Source of the DNA: Chionis minor
Taxonomy: Eukaryota; Chordata; Aves; Charadriiformes; Chionididae
DNA length: 64,000 bases
Assembly: GCA_013398295.1 (NCBI GenBank)
Contig: VZSF01009842.1
Coordinates: forward strand, 806,001-870,000
Direction: 5' to 3'
Part shown: positions 22,652 through 35,815 of the stretch, in pieces
Layout: the number at the start of each line of letters is the position of its first letter
Numbering within the stretch: the stretch's first letter is position 1
Notes under the pieces: model-generated
What the model saw: the letters and a program-made list of their open reading frames with translations, nothing else
What the model was told of the DNA's origin: nothing
Database searches by the model: none
Position numbers and translations under genes: made by a program

Positions 22652-25600
22652 GGGTAGGACAACATTCATTGAACAATTTCAGCAAATTTGAATTGTTTCA
22701 ACCTCAATTCAGTGAAGCCTTTGAGTACTTTTGTTACTTGGGCTACAATGAATGTTAGTAGCATTAAGAATTTTGTTTGAGTAAAGAATGTCAGGAGTTG
22801 AGCTGTAAACAAATATCTAGCTATGCCAATCCTTTGGAAACCAAACCATATGCACCTTGATGTGTGTTTGGGGGGGTATTGCACCTCCCTCCCCTCTTTT
22901 ATCTGTTGATCTGGAACATAGGAACCAAACCCTTTCAGAATACAGCCAGTATATGAAGCTACACGTTCCTAGATTTTCTCAGATTTTAGCTGTGTGCCAG
23001 CAACAAACATTGACAATAAACTTCTGGAAGTCAGAATTTCTACTGGAAAAAGACAGAGTCTTCGCTAACAGCAGCGATGGAAAGTGCTTTTATTATGAAA
23101 GTGCTATTATTATGCTTGTTATAAACACCCACTAAATGAAAAACTTTGGATATTGATAAATGAGCCAATGCTTGCAGAGTAATGACTCTGTTTTTAAGTG
23201 CTCTTTGATCAGCGCTGCTCAAAATAGGCTATTTATAGATCTGTTTTAACTGTGAAGCCCAACCATTAGTAGAAAGCAGCACAGAAATAGAAGGGGAAAA
23301 ATGGTAATTCTTTTTACTCCTGAAATCTTGGAAAACAAGGCAGGCTCTAAACTGATGTATGTAGACCTCTTCAGATTGTTAAAACTCCCCAGAGCTCTAC
23401 CTGTACATGTCTGGCTTGAAATTATTGTGAGGAGCTATGAAATGCAGCCACAGCATATAGCAAACAGCTGGCTGAAGCTGTTTGTTGCTACTCTGCAGCC
23501 TATACCACTTTATAGGGCTTTTCATCATGTTTATAGTTTTGACAGACACTTCTGTGGCAGAGCTCTTAATTTAACTGATGAGATGGTCTTGTTTTCGTCT
23601 TTTTACTGATGCTGTTTTAAAGTTGAGCAGTTTCATTCTTTTGAGCTTGCTCTACCTTTGGGTACAGCTCATTTCATTAGTTCCATGCTCTATGTGTGGT
23701 GGATTTTATCACACACTTCTTGAAATGATCCTTGCTGCCAACTTTAAGTTCTGCACAGTGTAATGCAGCAGACTAAGACTTGATTCTGTCTCCTCTATTT
23801 CCATGGAGTGGAAAAATCTGTTACTTGGCAGTAACGTTGCAGGAGCTTGCGTTTTCCTCCTCCTGCAGGCGTGCATGTGAGCTGCTCAGCTTGTCTAGTG
23901 GGATCTCTGTTCCTGTTTGCTTGGGCAGTGCTGCTTCAGTTCTAAGCTCTTGACGGCAGAGACTTAATTCTTGTGTTGCAAAGTCTGTGTTGTCTAGATA
24001 GCCGCTGATAACAATACGGCTTTTCTTACTTTTCCTGGGAAAGAGGTTCAGCTTTGGTATGATGGTCAACTGTTTTCTCTGCCTCTTAGTGCTGGACAAA
24101 TCTGTTTGTGGCTCCATACGTCTCTTTGGGCGGAGTGTCAGTGAAGGACCTAAGAGAGTTTGAAGGGATTTATTTTATGCTACTTCTTTTACTTGCCCAT
24201 TGAAATGTGTTGTTAATAATGGATCATGTGTATTAGGATGCACTACTATTATTTTTAATGTGGCCATTAAATCACACCTTTTCTTTGGTCTTATTCAAGT
24301 GTGATTTGAAGGTAACACGTGTGGAATGTTCCTGCGAATGTGCCAGCCACTTGCAAATGATGTGGCCTTGCTGATTTTTCATTACAGTTCTGACTGGGAA
24401 ACTTAATCATAATGCACAAGTGTCACGGAAAATGCAAGTCTCTTCTGAGTACTTGCCTGTTCCCCATTGAGACCCACTGAATTTTTTATGTCAGCAGTAC
24501 CCTTCAGCAAGGAGCCCTTCAAGCCATTGGCTTTGTTTGATGCCACAAACTTGTACTGGAAGAGACCGAATATTCAGTCCCTCTGTTCTCCCAGCTGCTG
24601 GCAGTTTACATAGAGCTTTGTCCTGTCTCCCTTCCTTCATCTCTTTTCTAGGCTGGACAGTTTACCTCTTCTGGCTGCAATACCTGCAGCCACAGGGCTC
24701 GCCACTTGTTCCCGTCCCTGCCCTTGCGCTGGCTAAGCAGTGGTGGGCAGAACAGGCTGGGAACTCCAGCTGAGCGCGGGCTGGAGCAAACACTTCACCA
24801 CTTGTTATCTCTAAAGGGAGCTCATCTCGCTATCTGCCCTGCATCCCCAGATGTTCCCTGGTGCTCCCACCACTCTGCAGTGGTCTGGTATGCAGTGATC
24901 TGGCTCTGACTGACCCTGCAGAGTCACTGAAAACTAACTGCCAGAAGGAGCAAGTAGCTGCTTGCTGGGCGAGGGCATTGATGGAGCTTGTGGACTGATC
25001 CAGCAAAGCTGCAGAGCTGGCTTGGACTGTGCATCAGAGAGATGAGAGGATGGGTACTGTGGGACCTCTTCTTGTTGACATCGTGCTGTTCTGTCCATTC
25101 AGCCATGCTGTGCAACATCACTGCAACACTTTTTTTTTTGCCGTTTTAATCCAGGCTCCTTGTGACATTGAACAAACGCTTGTTGTGGCAGGAGGTAGGC
25201 TTGCGAGGAGCTGGAGGAGAGACAGAAAACTACAAGAACAGGCATGACTCCTCTTCCAGTATTTTTCCAAATGCTCACCTCAATAAGTGCTAAAAGATCA
25301 CCAACTTCCTTCCCTCTGGGACAGACTTACTTTGTTCCTAGTTGTGTACCTTTTTTGCTATGGATGCAGATGTAAAAAGTGATCTTTGAAGAGTCTGTTC
25401 TTTGGAAGTTGTCTATGTTAACCTGTACCTGCTGCAGATAGCGCACAGAACTAAATTCACATCATTCTGCTTGCTGTATAATATTGTAATATGGTATTTG
25501 TTTATTGTGCCTTCCTCTTCCCATTTCTTGGGCTATTTTGAAAGCCTGGCTGTAAGATACTCCCAATACTCGACTGCTTTTGCCAAGGCCCACTGTGAAC

Positions 25601-28186
25601 GATGGAGTATGGATGAATACTTATTATAAAACTCACTTTGATGTACTGCATGTCTTTAACCAAAGACACATGGGGAATTTGTTTTGGACAATGAATTTGA
25701 ATTCTGTTGGGATTGATATTGTATCGTTTAAAGAGGGCAGATTTACCCAGAAATGAAACTGTAAACTCTGTTTTCCCAGAGAGCTCCTGTTGCTTTAATA
25801 ATCCAGTTATCTGGGAATCTCTTGAAGTATCAAAGGGCCAATTAGGTGCTGCCTGGAGAGAACCAGGGAGAGCTGTTTTTGTGCTAGAATTAATAGATAC
25901 AGGCTGGTCACAGCAGGTCTGATGTCCTCCCTAGCTCACCACTGCAAACTTGCAGGGCGGAGATGGTAATCATTTATTTTCATCTTACATCTTCTCTTTG
26001 CTCAGCAGGAGTAACTCTTAACAGGACTGCATGGTTTCTTCAGATATTTAGACAAGACATTAAAGACAACTTTAAATTAAAAACTTTAGGAAAATCTGAT
26101 CAAGAATGGCTTGTAATGGCTTGTGACAAGACATGATTGGGAACGTCTCATGAAGGAGGTAGAAGTCTTCTGTTAGCTTGATGTTTTAGGGAAAGAAGTG
26201 TCTTATTTTCTGACCTTCAAATAAATAAAAAAAGACACACACACCCGTTCCTCAAAACAACAGGCTTCATCCTGGGTTAATTAGATGTTTTTGTGGCCCC
26301 ACTATAGATTTCATCAAGACTGGGTCTTGTTTCTCTCTGCAGGGGCAGCTCTCAAACATGATACCGTTACAGTTTTTTGAGAGGAAAAATCATCAGAATA
26401 AGTCAGGGGTACTGTGTGAAACCAGCGCTTGTGTGGAGATGAGCAGATGATCTGTGCTTAATTTTTCTAAAGGCTGCTAGCGGATAGCTTATTTTTAAAG
26501 GAAGGGTTTTATTATAGCATCTCTGCTTGCTTCAGACTTTCTCACAAAACTCATTTGCTTTTCATGGTGGTTTGCTTCTTGATTCCAGTACTGTATCTCA
26601 AAGATGAATGCTGCATTCTAATTTTTTTTCATTCCTGGAGATAGGAAGAGAGGTTCTGGAGGTAGACTCTGTGTTTGGAGCTAGGACCTAACCGTCTCTA
26701 GCACTTCAGGTCATGGTTAGATGTTTCTGAAGGGGACTGCTTTAGTACCTGAGGCTCGGAGGTTGAGTTTCAAGTTTCCTCCGTGGGATCGTTCAGTTCA
26801 GAGTAATTGCCGAAGCAGGTATTTTATGCACTGATCTGTTGCTGGCAGCTTTTGTTCCCACGGCTTAGTTATCTAGCAGGTACAGAGCTTGTTTTATGTT
26901 TATTCAGGCTGAAACTGCACTAAAAATTTGTGTTGCCTTTGCAAAGCAAGCTGGTAGGGGACTATTTTGATGACAGAATTGTTAGCATGCTTGTGCTGAG
27001 TCTTCTGTCACATAAGCATGCTTTTGCAGACCTGATGCAGCCTGCGTCACCTGTAGGAGCACTTTCCTTACCTGCAGAGAGAGCACATATGCTGTATAGG
27101 GGAGTTTGCTATTTTAACTGTACCGACAGGCTTTGTCTTGTAGTCCTGTGTGCTGTGTCTGTGATCCCTTAAAATGGCTGCTACTTAAACAGTCTCCTTT
27201 CCCAAATCTTTAAAGCTGGAGGTAGAACAGCTTGGTTGCTGAATTTTTGTGTCTGTAATGTTGCCTGAGTGCTCTTGCAATGTGGCTGCACATGGCAGCT
27301 GGCTTGGCTTTCCATCCCAAGGCACAATCTGAACAGCTCTGCGTGTCCTATTCCTCCTGAACCCTGTGGAAGGTTTTGGTTGTAGGACATCTGTTTGGCT
27401 AGTTAGATGGACTACCACCAAGAAGGGGGTTGTGTGCTTCAGTCTCCCATGTCTTTTCACAGACTTGGAGGTAGCAGATCCTCATCTCTAGGTCTAGATG
27501 CGACTCCTTGAACTCTCAAGTGCCAAGACTAGGCTACTGCTGTTCACCTTCATTTCCTCTTGTCTCAGTGACAACTTGCTTTCCCTGGTGAGGGTGCAGA
27601 CCTTCCAGCTTTCCTAGTACATCAGATGTCTTCCACGCGGTGCTCCAGTTCATCCGGCCTTTCCTTCTGCAATGTGTTTCTTGGTTTGCTAGGCTCAAAC
27701 AACTCCTTGCGTGATCCCCTTGTGATCTGTGCAACCAGCCCAAGCTCTTGAGATGCTATCAGAAGGAAAGGCTTCCTGCTGCGGTCCCCAGTCCTCTGCT
27801 GTCTCACGTACAGCAATGCTCAACGAAGTGTTTGGAGTGGTGACTTTATGCAGCAGCACCGTGGTTCCCTGAACCATGGGTACAGAAAGGTTGGTCAGGC
27901 TAACCCACATGTCTGAACTGCCTAGGCGGAGGCTGCTCCCAGCAGTGCTAAAGGTCCGTGGAGAGGAGTTGCACACTGAAAGGTCAGCAAGGTTCACAGG
28001 CAGCGAGTGAAGGCTGTTGCTTAGGTCCCAGGGTACTGGTGAAGTTTGGGTATAGGGTTTGAGAAACTTCAGTTTTTACGGGAAGCAGTGGTTTCTGGCT
28101 TTGCTTATGAAGACAGGCAGGTATTGCTTTTGCTTTAATAAAGTTAAGTTCAGCTCTTGAAGACAGATCAGTGCATAAAGTATGCA

Positions 28187-28251
28187 ATTTCATTTAAATG
28201 GTTTAATTTCATGTAGTAATTAACTCTATTTCATGCATGAAATATTTCATG
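28187..28251. other. AT-rich cluster of ATTTCATG motifs and overlapping palindromes
   Basis: ATTTCATG occurs at 28206-28213, 28228-28235 and 28244-28251, with a near copy (ATTTCATT) at 28187. Two perfect palindromes overlap: TATTTCATGCATGAAATA at 28227-28244 and CATGAAATATTTCATG at 28236-28251. The cluster lies about 390 bases before the last NDUFA10 exon. It could be a dimeric transcription-factor site or simply AT-rich sequence; function is unknown. Confidence 0.5.
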
Positions 28252-28640
28252 TGTTTAATAATGTGTTCCTATTTTGGCACGAGATTCTACTGACTGATTC
28301 AATTTCTGTACCACATACTATGATGAGAGGGGTCATCTCTTACTAAAACTGGGAACCGAGGTGTGTAGGGAGAAGAGTTGGATGAATCCAGGTGGAATAT
28401 GCTTTTGTGTTCTTGACATATTGGCCTAGTTTTTATATATACTATGTCATAGTGGTCCAGCTGCACAGCTCAAATTTTTCAGAGGGACTGATTTTTCTAC
28501 AACTGCTAGTCATTATGCTGTATAAAAGTATTTAATGTTGCGCTTCTGCAAATACCACGAGGCACTTCATAAAGAATCTTAAAATTTCCATAAATAGTGA
28601 AGAGAGAAATATTTCTGACTGAACTTTCTGCTTTCTCTAG

Positions 28641-28709
28641 CTTCCTGGTCGCAATTTTAGGCAAGGCTACAATGCTGATGTTGGTGACAAGTGGATCTGG
28701 CTGAAATAA
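28641..28709 (+). CDS. NDUFA10: NDUFA10 last coding exon and stop codon
   Basis: Seen: acceptor TTTCTCTAG at 28640, then 22 codons and TAA at 28707-28709. The peptide starts LPGRNF, contains GYN and ends VGDKWIWLK. The C-terminal block VGDKWIWLK is identical to human NDUFA10 as I recall it, and about 16 of 22 residues agree overall. The human protein is 355 residues, so the 87 residues in this window are roughly its last quarter. The kinase-like P-loop region and the mitochondrial targeting peptide are encoded upstream of the window. Nothing in the exon suggests a pseudogene: frame, splice sites and stop are all intact. Confidence 0.95.
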   Translation, partial: LPGRNFRQGYNADVGDKWIWLK

Positions 28710-29043
28710 GAACTGCCTCCCCTTGGAGCCCTAACTGTGATGGACCACGGAACTTGAGCGAAGAAGAACCTGAGTTCAACATGCCTGCTCCACATCAATT
28801 GTGTAGTGCAAAGGAATGCTGGTTAAATCATCTTCCAGCATAAAAGAATAGACTCCTAGAAGGGAAATCACTTCATTCTAATTTGTTCTTCCCTGATGAA
28901 TTCAGAGTGCTTTGTCTTTGGATGTTTGATAGCAAAGTGATCTGGTGTTACAGGGGCAGACTTAAGATCAATGCTGAACTTTCTCTTCATCAAGACTGTG
29001 GTGTATTATACAAGATTATTGTTGTTTTGCTGAATCAAGAGAA

Positions 29044-29049
29044 ATTAAA
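29044..29049 (+). terminator. Candidate poly(A) signal ATTAAA (proximal)
   Basis: This is the most common variant hexamer, 335 bases after the NDUFA10 stop codon. It is followed within 15-50 bases by T/C-rich sequence that could act as the downstream element. It is a plausible proximal end of the mRNA, but not proven. Confidence 0.35.
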
Positions 29050-29688
29050 CCTGTATCCTTCTGGCTCTCTCAAAGTTAACTTCTTGCTCTGTCGTGAATG
29101 GCATTTTATTAGTTTCCTTAGAAGAGTGCACATGCTACAAACCCATGCTTGCATTATATTCTCAAAGCCTATTACTGGACATCACCATCAAAGCAGGCAA
29201 GCATAAAAAAATTCATTGAGAGAAGGAAATAGGTGTTGATCGCAATTTAAACAGCAAAATATCTGTGCTTAAAAGTGTATAAAAAAATTCGAACAATTGC
29301 CAGCAGTTGTACTTGTAGCTTCTTCCTTTGAATGGACTCTATCGATCAAAATGTTTGTTGGGCATAAAAGACAAACATAATTGTTTTTGCAAGTCCCTGA
29401 AAGTCCAAGTTGGAATTCTTTTTAAAGAAATTATTCATTTGGTATTAGTTAGTCACAGAAATGAGGCACCTTGGCATTGGTTCAAGCAACGCTGTCCAGA
29501 TTTAGTCTGCAGTAATTCTGCATTTCCAGCAAGGGGCTAACTAAAGTCACTGAGTAAAAGTGCTGCCAGGCATTCAGGGCAATGCCTTTGAATTAAGCAG
29601 CCAAGTCTTGCCGATGCCCCTTCCCATATCAAAACTAGTATTGAAAAGACTCCTTTAACAGAGCCTTGGGGGCCTGGTTAGATACTGA

Positions 29689-29694
29689 AATAAA
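29689..29694 (+). terminator. Candidate poly(A) signal AATAAA (distal)
   Basis: This is a canonical hexamer 980 bases after the stop codon, followed by GT-containing sequence (GAGTCAGTGGG, then ATGTAGTTCTT). It is a plausible distal end for NDUFA10 transcripts. Chance AATAAA hexamers are common in AT-rich DNA. Confidence 0.3.
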
Positions 29695-29952
29695 TGAGTC
29701 AGTGGGATAGAAATGTAGTTCTTCTCACTGATCTCTTAGCTCTTTGTTTCCATATTTTATGGCTTGCTTTAGAGTTTCATCTCCGGTTGCAAAAGGACTG
29801 GCTCTGCTTTGGTGCCACTGTGCCACCCTGCGCTAAAGCAGCTGGTGGCTTCACAATGACAAGCAAGTGCTGGGGTGTAAGGCCAGCACTGTGCCTTGGA
29901 CTTCTGCGAAAAAGCAGCAGAACTAGTGTAGTCAATCTTGTGAGGCTGTGCC

Positions 29953-29967
29953 TTTTTTTTTTTTTTT
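29953..29967. repeat. Poly-T tract (15 T)
   Basis: Uninterrupted T run just beyond the probable end of NDUFA10. A T-tract here could assist transcription termination, but this is only positional. Confidence 0.85.
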
Positions 29968-32900
29968 AATATATAAACTTTGTGAGATCTGTGTGTGTTT
30001 TCACCTTCCAGAGGCTGGTTGTCAGGGCACTGGACCTATGTGTGCTGCAGCTCAGCAGTGTGCTTCCTTGTCCCATGTCTACCCCAGGAAGGTGTGTCTT
30101 AATGCTCTCATGCCTGAGGACCTGCCAGCCTGAGCCACTGTTGTCTCCTCCTGTGCAGTGGGATCCCGAGCAATTAGTGTTAGCTTTTCTTTGCCTGTCC
30201 AGACTGTCATCTTGCAGCAGCCAGTAATGCGTGTGGAGATGAAAAGAACATCTGCTGTGGCTTTAGGTTCCCTTTGGAGTAGTCCAGATCTGTTTTTACA
30301 GGTGTCCTCCATCTTGGTATTGCTGTGTTTTCCAGGTGCTGTAATTCACTTGGCGATGTGCATGCAACCTCAGGTCAGATCTCCTAGAAAGGCATTTTGT
30401 GCTGTGTGTAGTGCTGGTGAAGCTGTTGTGTTCAGCTTTGCTACAGTGGGGCACAGTGGGGTGTAGAGCATTTCTAAGATCCTTCCCTGCCTGCTCCAGC
30501 AACACACTGAGAGCTGAGCTTTGGATGTAAAGGAGTTTGATTCCAGTCAGGAAAAGCAGCGTTGGCTTGTATGGCAAGCAGTGTGATATGACAAAATGCA
30601 TGTTGAACATGCTTTTATTCCGCTTTTAACTCTGCTATAAAAGTAAAACTGTTTATAAGCTAGATCTGTGAAGGAAATAACTTTCTCTCCCCTTGCTGTA
30701 GGAAGGAGCATTAGCTGTATTTGTTTTCTCTTCCCTCCTTCCCACTCGCAAAACTCACAAAAATATCTCGTAGCAAACCAGCTGTAAAGTTTTTGGATTT
30801 TGAAAACTATGCTGTGCCAGTTGGATGAATTTATCTCCAATTCTTTATTAGATTAGAAAAGATAAAATGGCTCAAGCCCTTTACACACTTTGGTGTAGGT
30901 GCGCATGTGGTGTCATCTGCAGCCTATCTTCTTATCCTGAGTTCACATTGTCTATGTTAATGCATGGGGAAGCTTGCCTCTTGCCTCTCATGTCCTGTGC
31001 CTGATTCTGCCTGCTTTACAAAGGCAGATTCCCCGGGAATGATGGTGTTTCACTTATAGCCATTGGCCACATTTTATGGGCAGAATCACTGGCTTTCCTG
31101 ATGGCTGCAGTTAGTCAGTGCAGTGACTAACCCCCCCATTGGCTTTATTTCTCGGTTGTACAGGAGGGGTGAAAGGAAAGAGGAGGTGGGTGGAAATGGG
31201 TCCTGCCACCAAAACAAAAGCTTGACACGGTGCAGCCTCAGATGAGGTTGTGAAGATTGCCTCTCAGCCTCAGGAACCTGTGATTTCATGCCAACACCTG
31301 TCCCACTCTACAAACTTGGCTCACCGCATTTCAGATTTGGTCTCTTAACCATCCTGCTCTGGCCTATGTTGTGGTTGATGCATGCATGCTTGTGCTTTCC
31401 CAGTATGTCCATTAATAGCTTCCTTGTCAGATGGGGGACAGCTGAAATGGTCCAGGGTGTGACAAGGTTAGCCTCTCTGCTGAACATCCCTGCATTTGTG
31501 TCACCCTCCTTGTACTCTGTACTTCAGCTTGAGGTGTTGACTCCTCACCTGCCCTTACCCCTTGTGCTCTTCAACAGTGACATTTAGCCCAAGGGCTACA
31601 ATTAAGAGATTAAGAGTTTCTTCTTCCCCTTCCTCCTTCAAGGTATAACTTTCATGTTTTAATAGCAGTGAGGTTTGGATAGTAACCGTGCTGCTTCAGG
31701 TCTGTGAAAGGAAAGAATTTACGCTTCTGCAGCAAAAGAGAGGATGTGCACTGCTGTGCCCCCACCACATGAATGCCTCTGTGGAAGAGCTTGCTGAGCA
31801 AGTGTAATTTAGGTGCACAACAAATTCCAGCTGGCTTCAAATGCTGTTTACAAAAGACTGGGCAAAATGAATCATTAGTGCAAAAGTTAATGGAAGCAAC
31901 CAGAGCAGAGGGGAGATGGGGTGGCACACTGCAACCTGGCACACTGCTCTCAGAAATGTGCCGGCTCAGGTTTAGTGTAAACTGAGCATTTATGGAGAAA
32001 CTCAGAAGCCATCTGCATTCAAAGAGGTCTGGGAGGAAGGGGAGGTCCAAAGGTTGATGAAAAGGGTTGACTCTTCTATGTGTTCTTGGCCTTCTGTTGA
32101 CTGCGTGTGATCTTGGGCAAGCTTCTCAGAGGTGCATGGCCATGGGAGCTCCCATCTGTGTTGGTCAAAACTGAGCCCATCTGACAGTGTTGCTTCCCAT
32201 GAACCTGTTTAGCTTGTACGCAAAATGAGTGTTTTGTAAAAGACTGGTTGAAAGGTAAGATAGGCATTCAAAATTGTGTTCTCCTTGGGGCTGAAAGGAG
32301 GTAGGCTCCAGGTTTCCCTGCCAGAAAGGTGAGGCTCTGTGGTCCCAGCTTGTCTTTCTGCCGCACTGGTGAGAAGGGGGCATGTCTCAGTCTTGCTATA
32401 GTGATGACCAAAGCCTTGGTCACCCAGGAGACTGCTTTGCTCCAGTTTTGGTGTCATGGGTTGGAGACATCTATCATGCTAGAGAGCTTTCCTGAGAACA
32501 GGAAACTGTTTCCCCTCGTAGTCATTCAGTGAGAAGCACTTGATTTGCTCTGACCCTTTTAACTGATAAGAGGGCAGTATTCTTTACATAGCTGCTACTC
32601 GGCATCATTTTGTGAGCATCGAAGGCAGTAGGATGGCATGAAACTTGCAGGTTCTGCTCTGGTTCCCAGCTTTAAGTTTCTATTTGCCAAATACATATTC
32701 ACAGCAAGTTCTAAACAAGCATGTTGTCTGCAGGCACAAGCACGTGCTGTGTAATTCCTCGGCAGGTGCTGGAGCCCAGCCTAGCTGCTTCTGTGTGATG
32801 GGACCACTCCTGACTCTTTGATTCCTTCTGGTGTTCTCCACCCTCCCAAACGAAAACTACAGGCACAAATGATAGCTAAACTTTACATGCCCGAGAAAAC

Positions 32901-35689
32901 TTGGTCTCAATTAACTTGGTGGGTACCGAGTGCCTTCAAAGATAGGCAGGCATTGAAATCTCTGTCAGCTGCTGTGGTTCCCTCCAGGAGAGGCAGACGC
33001 CACACCTCATTCCTCCACCTGCTTATGGATCAGCAGTTCACGAGCATGGCCTGGAGACACAATCCCAGACAGTGGTGCTGCATGATAAAGGCTGCATCTG
33101 CTGGTTGGCATGTGGGCTGCTGCACCTACAGGAGAGTGTTCCCAGCCCTCAGCTGTCTCTCCGCACGGAGGTGTGAGGTGGAGAAATGTGAGTGTGCAAC
33201 CAAGGAAGCATAGCTGAAGGATCTGGCTGGGTGTGGGGTCACAGGCTTGCTGAATGGCAATGTGTTTCTCCCAGCTGTAGGCTAAAAGTTGTGGCAGAGC
33301 AAGGGTTTTTGTTTCTCTGGGTTCCTTATCTCACTGCTGCAGGTGTCCTCCTTTCAGCTCTCATGGGGCTCTGGCAGAAAGTGGGGAATTAGCTCTTTGG
33401 GGGGGACAGGGTTCTGCTGCATTATGGTGCAACTCTGCATTTCACAAAATGGGATCTCAGTGTGATTTATTGAGCCAGTGATGTACAAGGTTGCTTTTTT
33501 CTGGTTCCTCTTCTTGCTTACAAGAAGGCTGGTCCAGATTGTGACCTTGCGTGGAAGCTTATTTCCCTTTTGGGAATAAAATTCTTACATACAAAGTTCA
33601 CAGTAGAGTTTCTGTTGTATAAAGGGAGTTGATGCATGCAAAAAATTGATCAAAACAGTGCTAAGATAAAGTAGGTGTGACCTGTTCCACCCCTGGCATG
33701 GCCCATGTTGGCCCCCAGGCTGTGCCTATTTGCTGGTGCCTGCCATTGTCTCCGGGTGTTTTGGGAGACAAGGTTGATTTTTATCCTTTGAGTGATGAGG
33801 GTGTTCAGAAACTGGTGGGAGCCACCACTGAGCAGGGTGGGATTTGCCGTTTTGACAGAAACTCCATTTGCTGCTTTTGGGTTCTGGTTTCTGCCTGCTT
33901 TCAGGACACCTGAGCCTCTGAAGGAACAAGAAAGAAGGAACTTGATGTTATCCTGTGCCACTTTTATCTTTGGATGTGGGTAAAACTCAGGCTCCTGTTG
34001 TCCTCAGTGGCTGAGAGAGGAGTGTGGATTCTGTCTGTCCTGGCTTTACATAAGAAGTAGCCCTGGCTGGTGCATGAGCTGTTTCCCAAAATAAAGTCCT
34101 GGCTGCAGCACTTAAAGCAGCAGCTATTCAACTGGTCTGTCTTCCTTTGAGAATTAACATTTATACTTAGGCAGGGTTTTAATCTTCTATTCTGAAAGAG
34201 CTGCCTGCTGATAGGGTCATTGCTGGGAACTGGGAGAGAGATCTTGCCAGTTTTATCAGTGGTTATGGCATCTTTTGGGGGGTTGACTGAGGCCTGACTT
34301 ACTCATGGCAGGACGGGGTGGAAGTGAGGTGCTGGGTTTTAGTCTTCTGGCCCATGTTGTGTGTGGTAGGACCATGGCCAAAACTGTGGCACAGCTTTAA
34401 TCTTTGCTCCAGCCCTAATTCACTGCCTGCTCCGTTATGCTGTGCTCTCTGGGAGGTGAGGTGGATAAGCCAGGCTTGTCCTGACAGCTAGTGCAGGCAG
34501 GGGCTGTACATTCAATGAGAATGAGAAACCAAAGCCACCACGGACTCTGAGGGTCTCACAAACCGCTGCTGATTTCTCCGTAGGATGCTTGCTCTGAGCA
34601 TGAGTGAAAGAGATACTGCAGCTTGAGAGAGCAGGAGAGAGGTGAGGCATCAAAGCTCTAATTGCTACTTCCTGACCATGGTCTGGGTTGTGCTACATTT
34701 TAAGTTGGTGATACAAACCAACCACCAGTCCCCCAGGCAGGACTGGGGAGATGAGCAGATCGTTCTGGCATGGCATTCAAATCGAGCATCGCTTTCAGGT
34801 GACTTTGTTCAGTATATTTATTTAAGAGACAGGATCCTTGCTGCTTCTGGCAGTTCCCCATGAAGGACTGTGAAAGGTCATTGCTGTGTTAGGACAGATT
34901 GGTGCCATGTTGCTCTCCAGGTGGTGGTGGAGAGCAGCAGGGTGGAAGACTGTAGTTCAGTTTTGTGGGGTGGCCTCCTTATGTGGACCAGCATGTCTGA
35001 CAGCTCTCCGCTAACCTGCATGTACCACCATGCATCTTTGAGAAGAGTAGCTCCCAAATCCTGTCAAATCCAGTTTCAGACCCTGCTGCCATTTCCATGG
35101 ATAGCCCTGAGTTTTCCCCATGCAAAGGTAAGACCAGGTTGGTAAGTCCTGCGGCTGCTCCCATGTAACCTGGGTCCCTTTGGGCCAGCGAGATCGGGTG
35201 AAGCACAGCCCCGCCACTTCCAGTGCAGCTCTCTAGTGGGAGGCAAAGGGGGGCAGGCAGGGGTGGCAGGCTCTGCACCCCCGGGCTTCCTCTCACAAGA
35301 TATTCACACAGTAAGGCTGTTGAAGGTGAGTGGTGTGGGCTCTTCCCAGAAAACATTTTGGTGGCTCTTTGAGACATGGCTGGCTTGCTGCATCGCCCAG
35401 CGAGGAGCTCATCAGAGGGTTGCTTCCCAGCCTCCTGCAGGACTGGCTTTCTTAGGCATGGGGAGACAGACGCAGACGAAGAGACTTGCCTGGAGCCACA
35501 TAGCAAATCTGGAATTGCCGCAGACAGAGAGCATCAACCTCTGCCTGACTGGTCTCATGCTTTTGTGGCGCAACTGCCCCTTCTTCTCTTCCTAGCCATG
35601 CCACCCCATGGACTCAACGTCCATTGCAGGAGTCCCTGCAGGTCTGCTTTTCCCGTTGTCTGTCTGCGTGGAGCATTTTTGCAAGGAGG

Positions 35690-35815
35690 CATGTTTAACT
35701 GGAAAACGTATGCGCTCCCTCAAAGACCATAATATTAAGCATGCTCCACTGACAGGAGCTTTTACAAGCTGTGAAGGGAAAATTACTTTGATACCTGATA
35801 AATCTTTTCCCTGTG
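35690..35815. promoter_or_regulatory. Possible conserved non-coding element
   Basis: An AT-rich island within GC-rich flanks, with the motifs ACCATAATATTAAGCATGC and GGAAAATTACTTTGATACC. Composition and position resemble vertebrate conserved non-coding elements near developmental genes. This rests on composition only; no alignment was possible. Confidence 0.2.

Larger units (their letters stand above)
15787..28640 (+). other. NDUFA10: NDUFA10 last intron, 12.9 kb
   Basis: Bounded by GTAAGT and CTTTCTCTAG. No exon or RNA gene recognised. It contains short simple repeats (listed separately), a hairpin TTCAAGC-AATC-GCTTGAA at 16632-16649, and an AT-rich palindrome cluster at 28187-28251 close to the last exon. 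Open frames are short and unremarkable. Confidence 0.8.
28710..29694 (+). other. NDUFA10: Probable 3' UTR of NDUFA10, end uncertain
   Basis: This sequence follows the NDUFA10 stop codon with no further in-frame coding signal. Two possible poly(A) signals are visible. ATTAAA at 29044-29049 is followed by a T/C-rich stretch and would give a UTR of about 360 bases. AATAAA at 29689-29694 would give about 1 kb. Weaker variants (CATAAA, TATAAA next to A-runs) occur near 29204 and 29278. The true end cannot be chosen from sequence alone; the outer limit given here is the canonical AATAAA. Confidence 0.45.

Noticed and set aside
32818..33213. 131-codon + strand frame
   Set aside because: No family resemblance, and no promoter, splice or poly(A) context.
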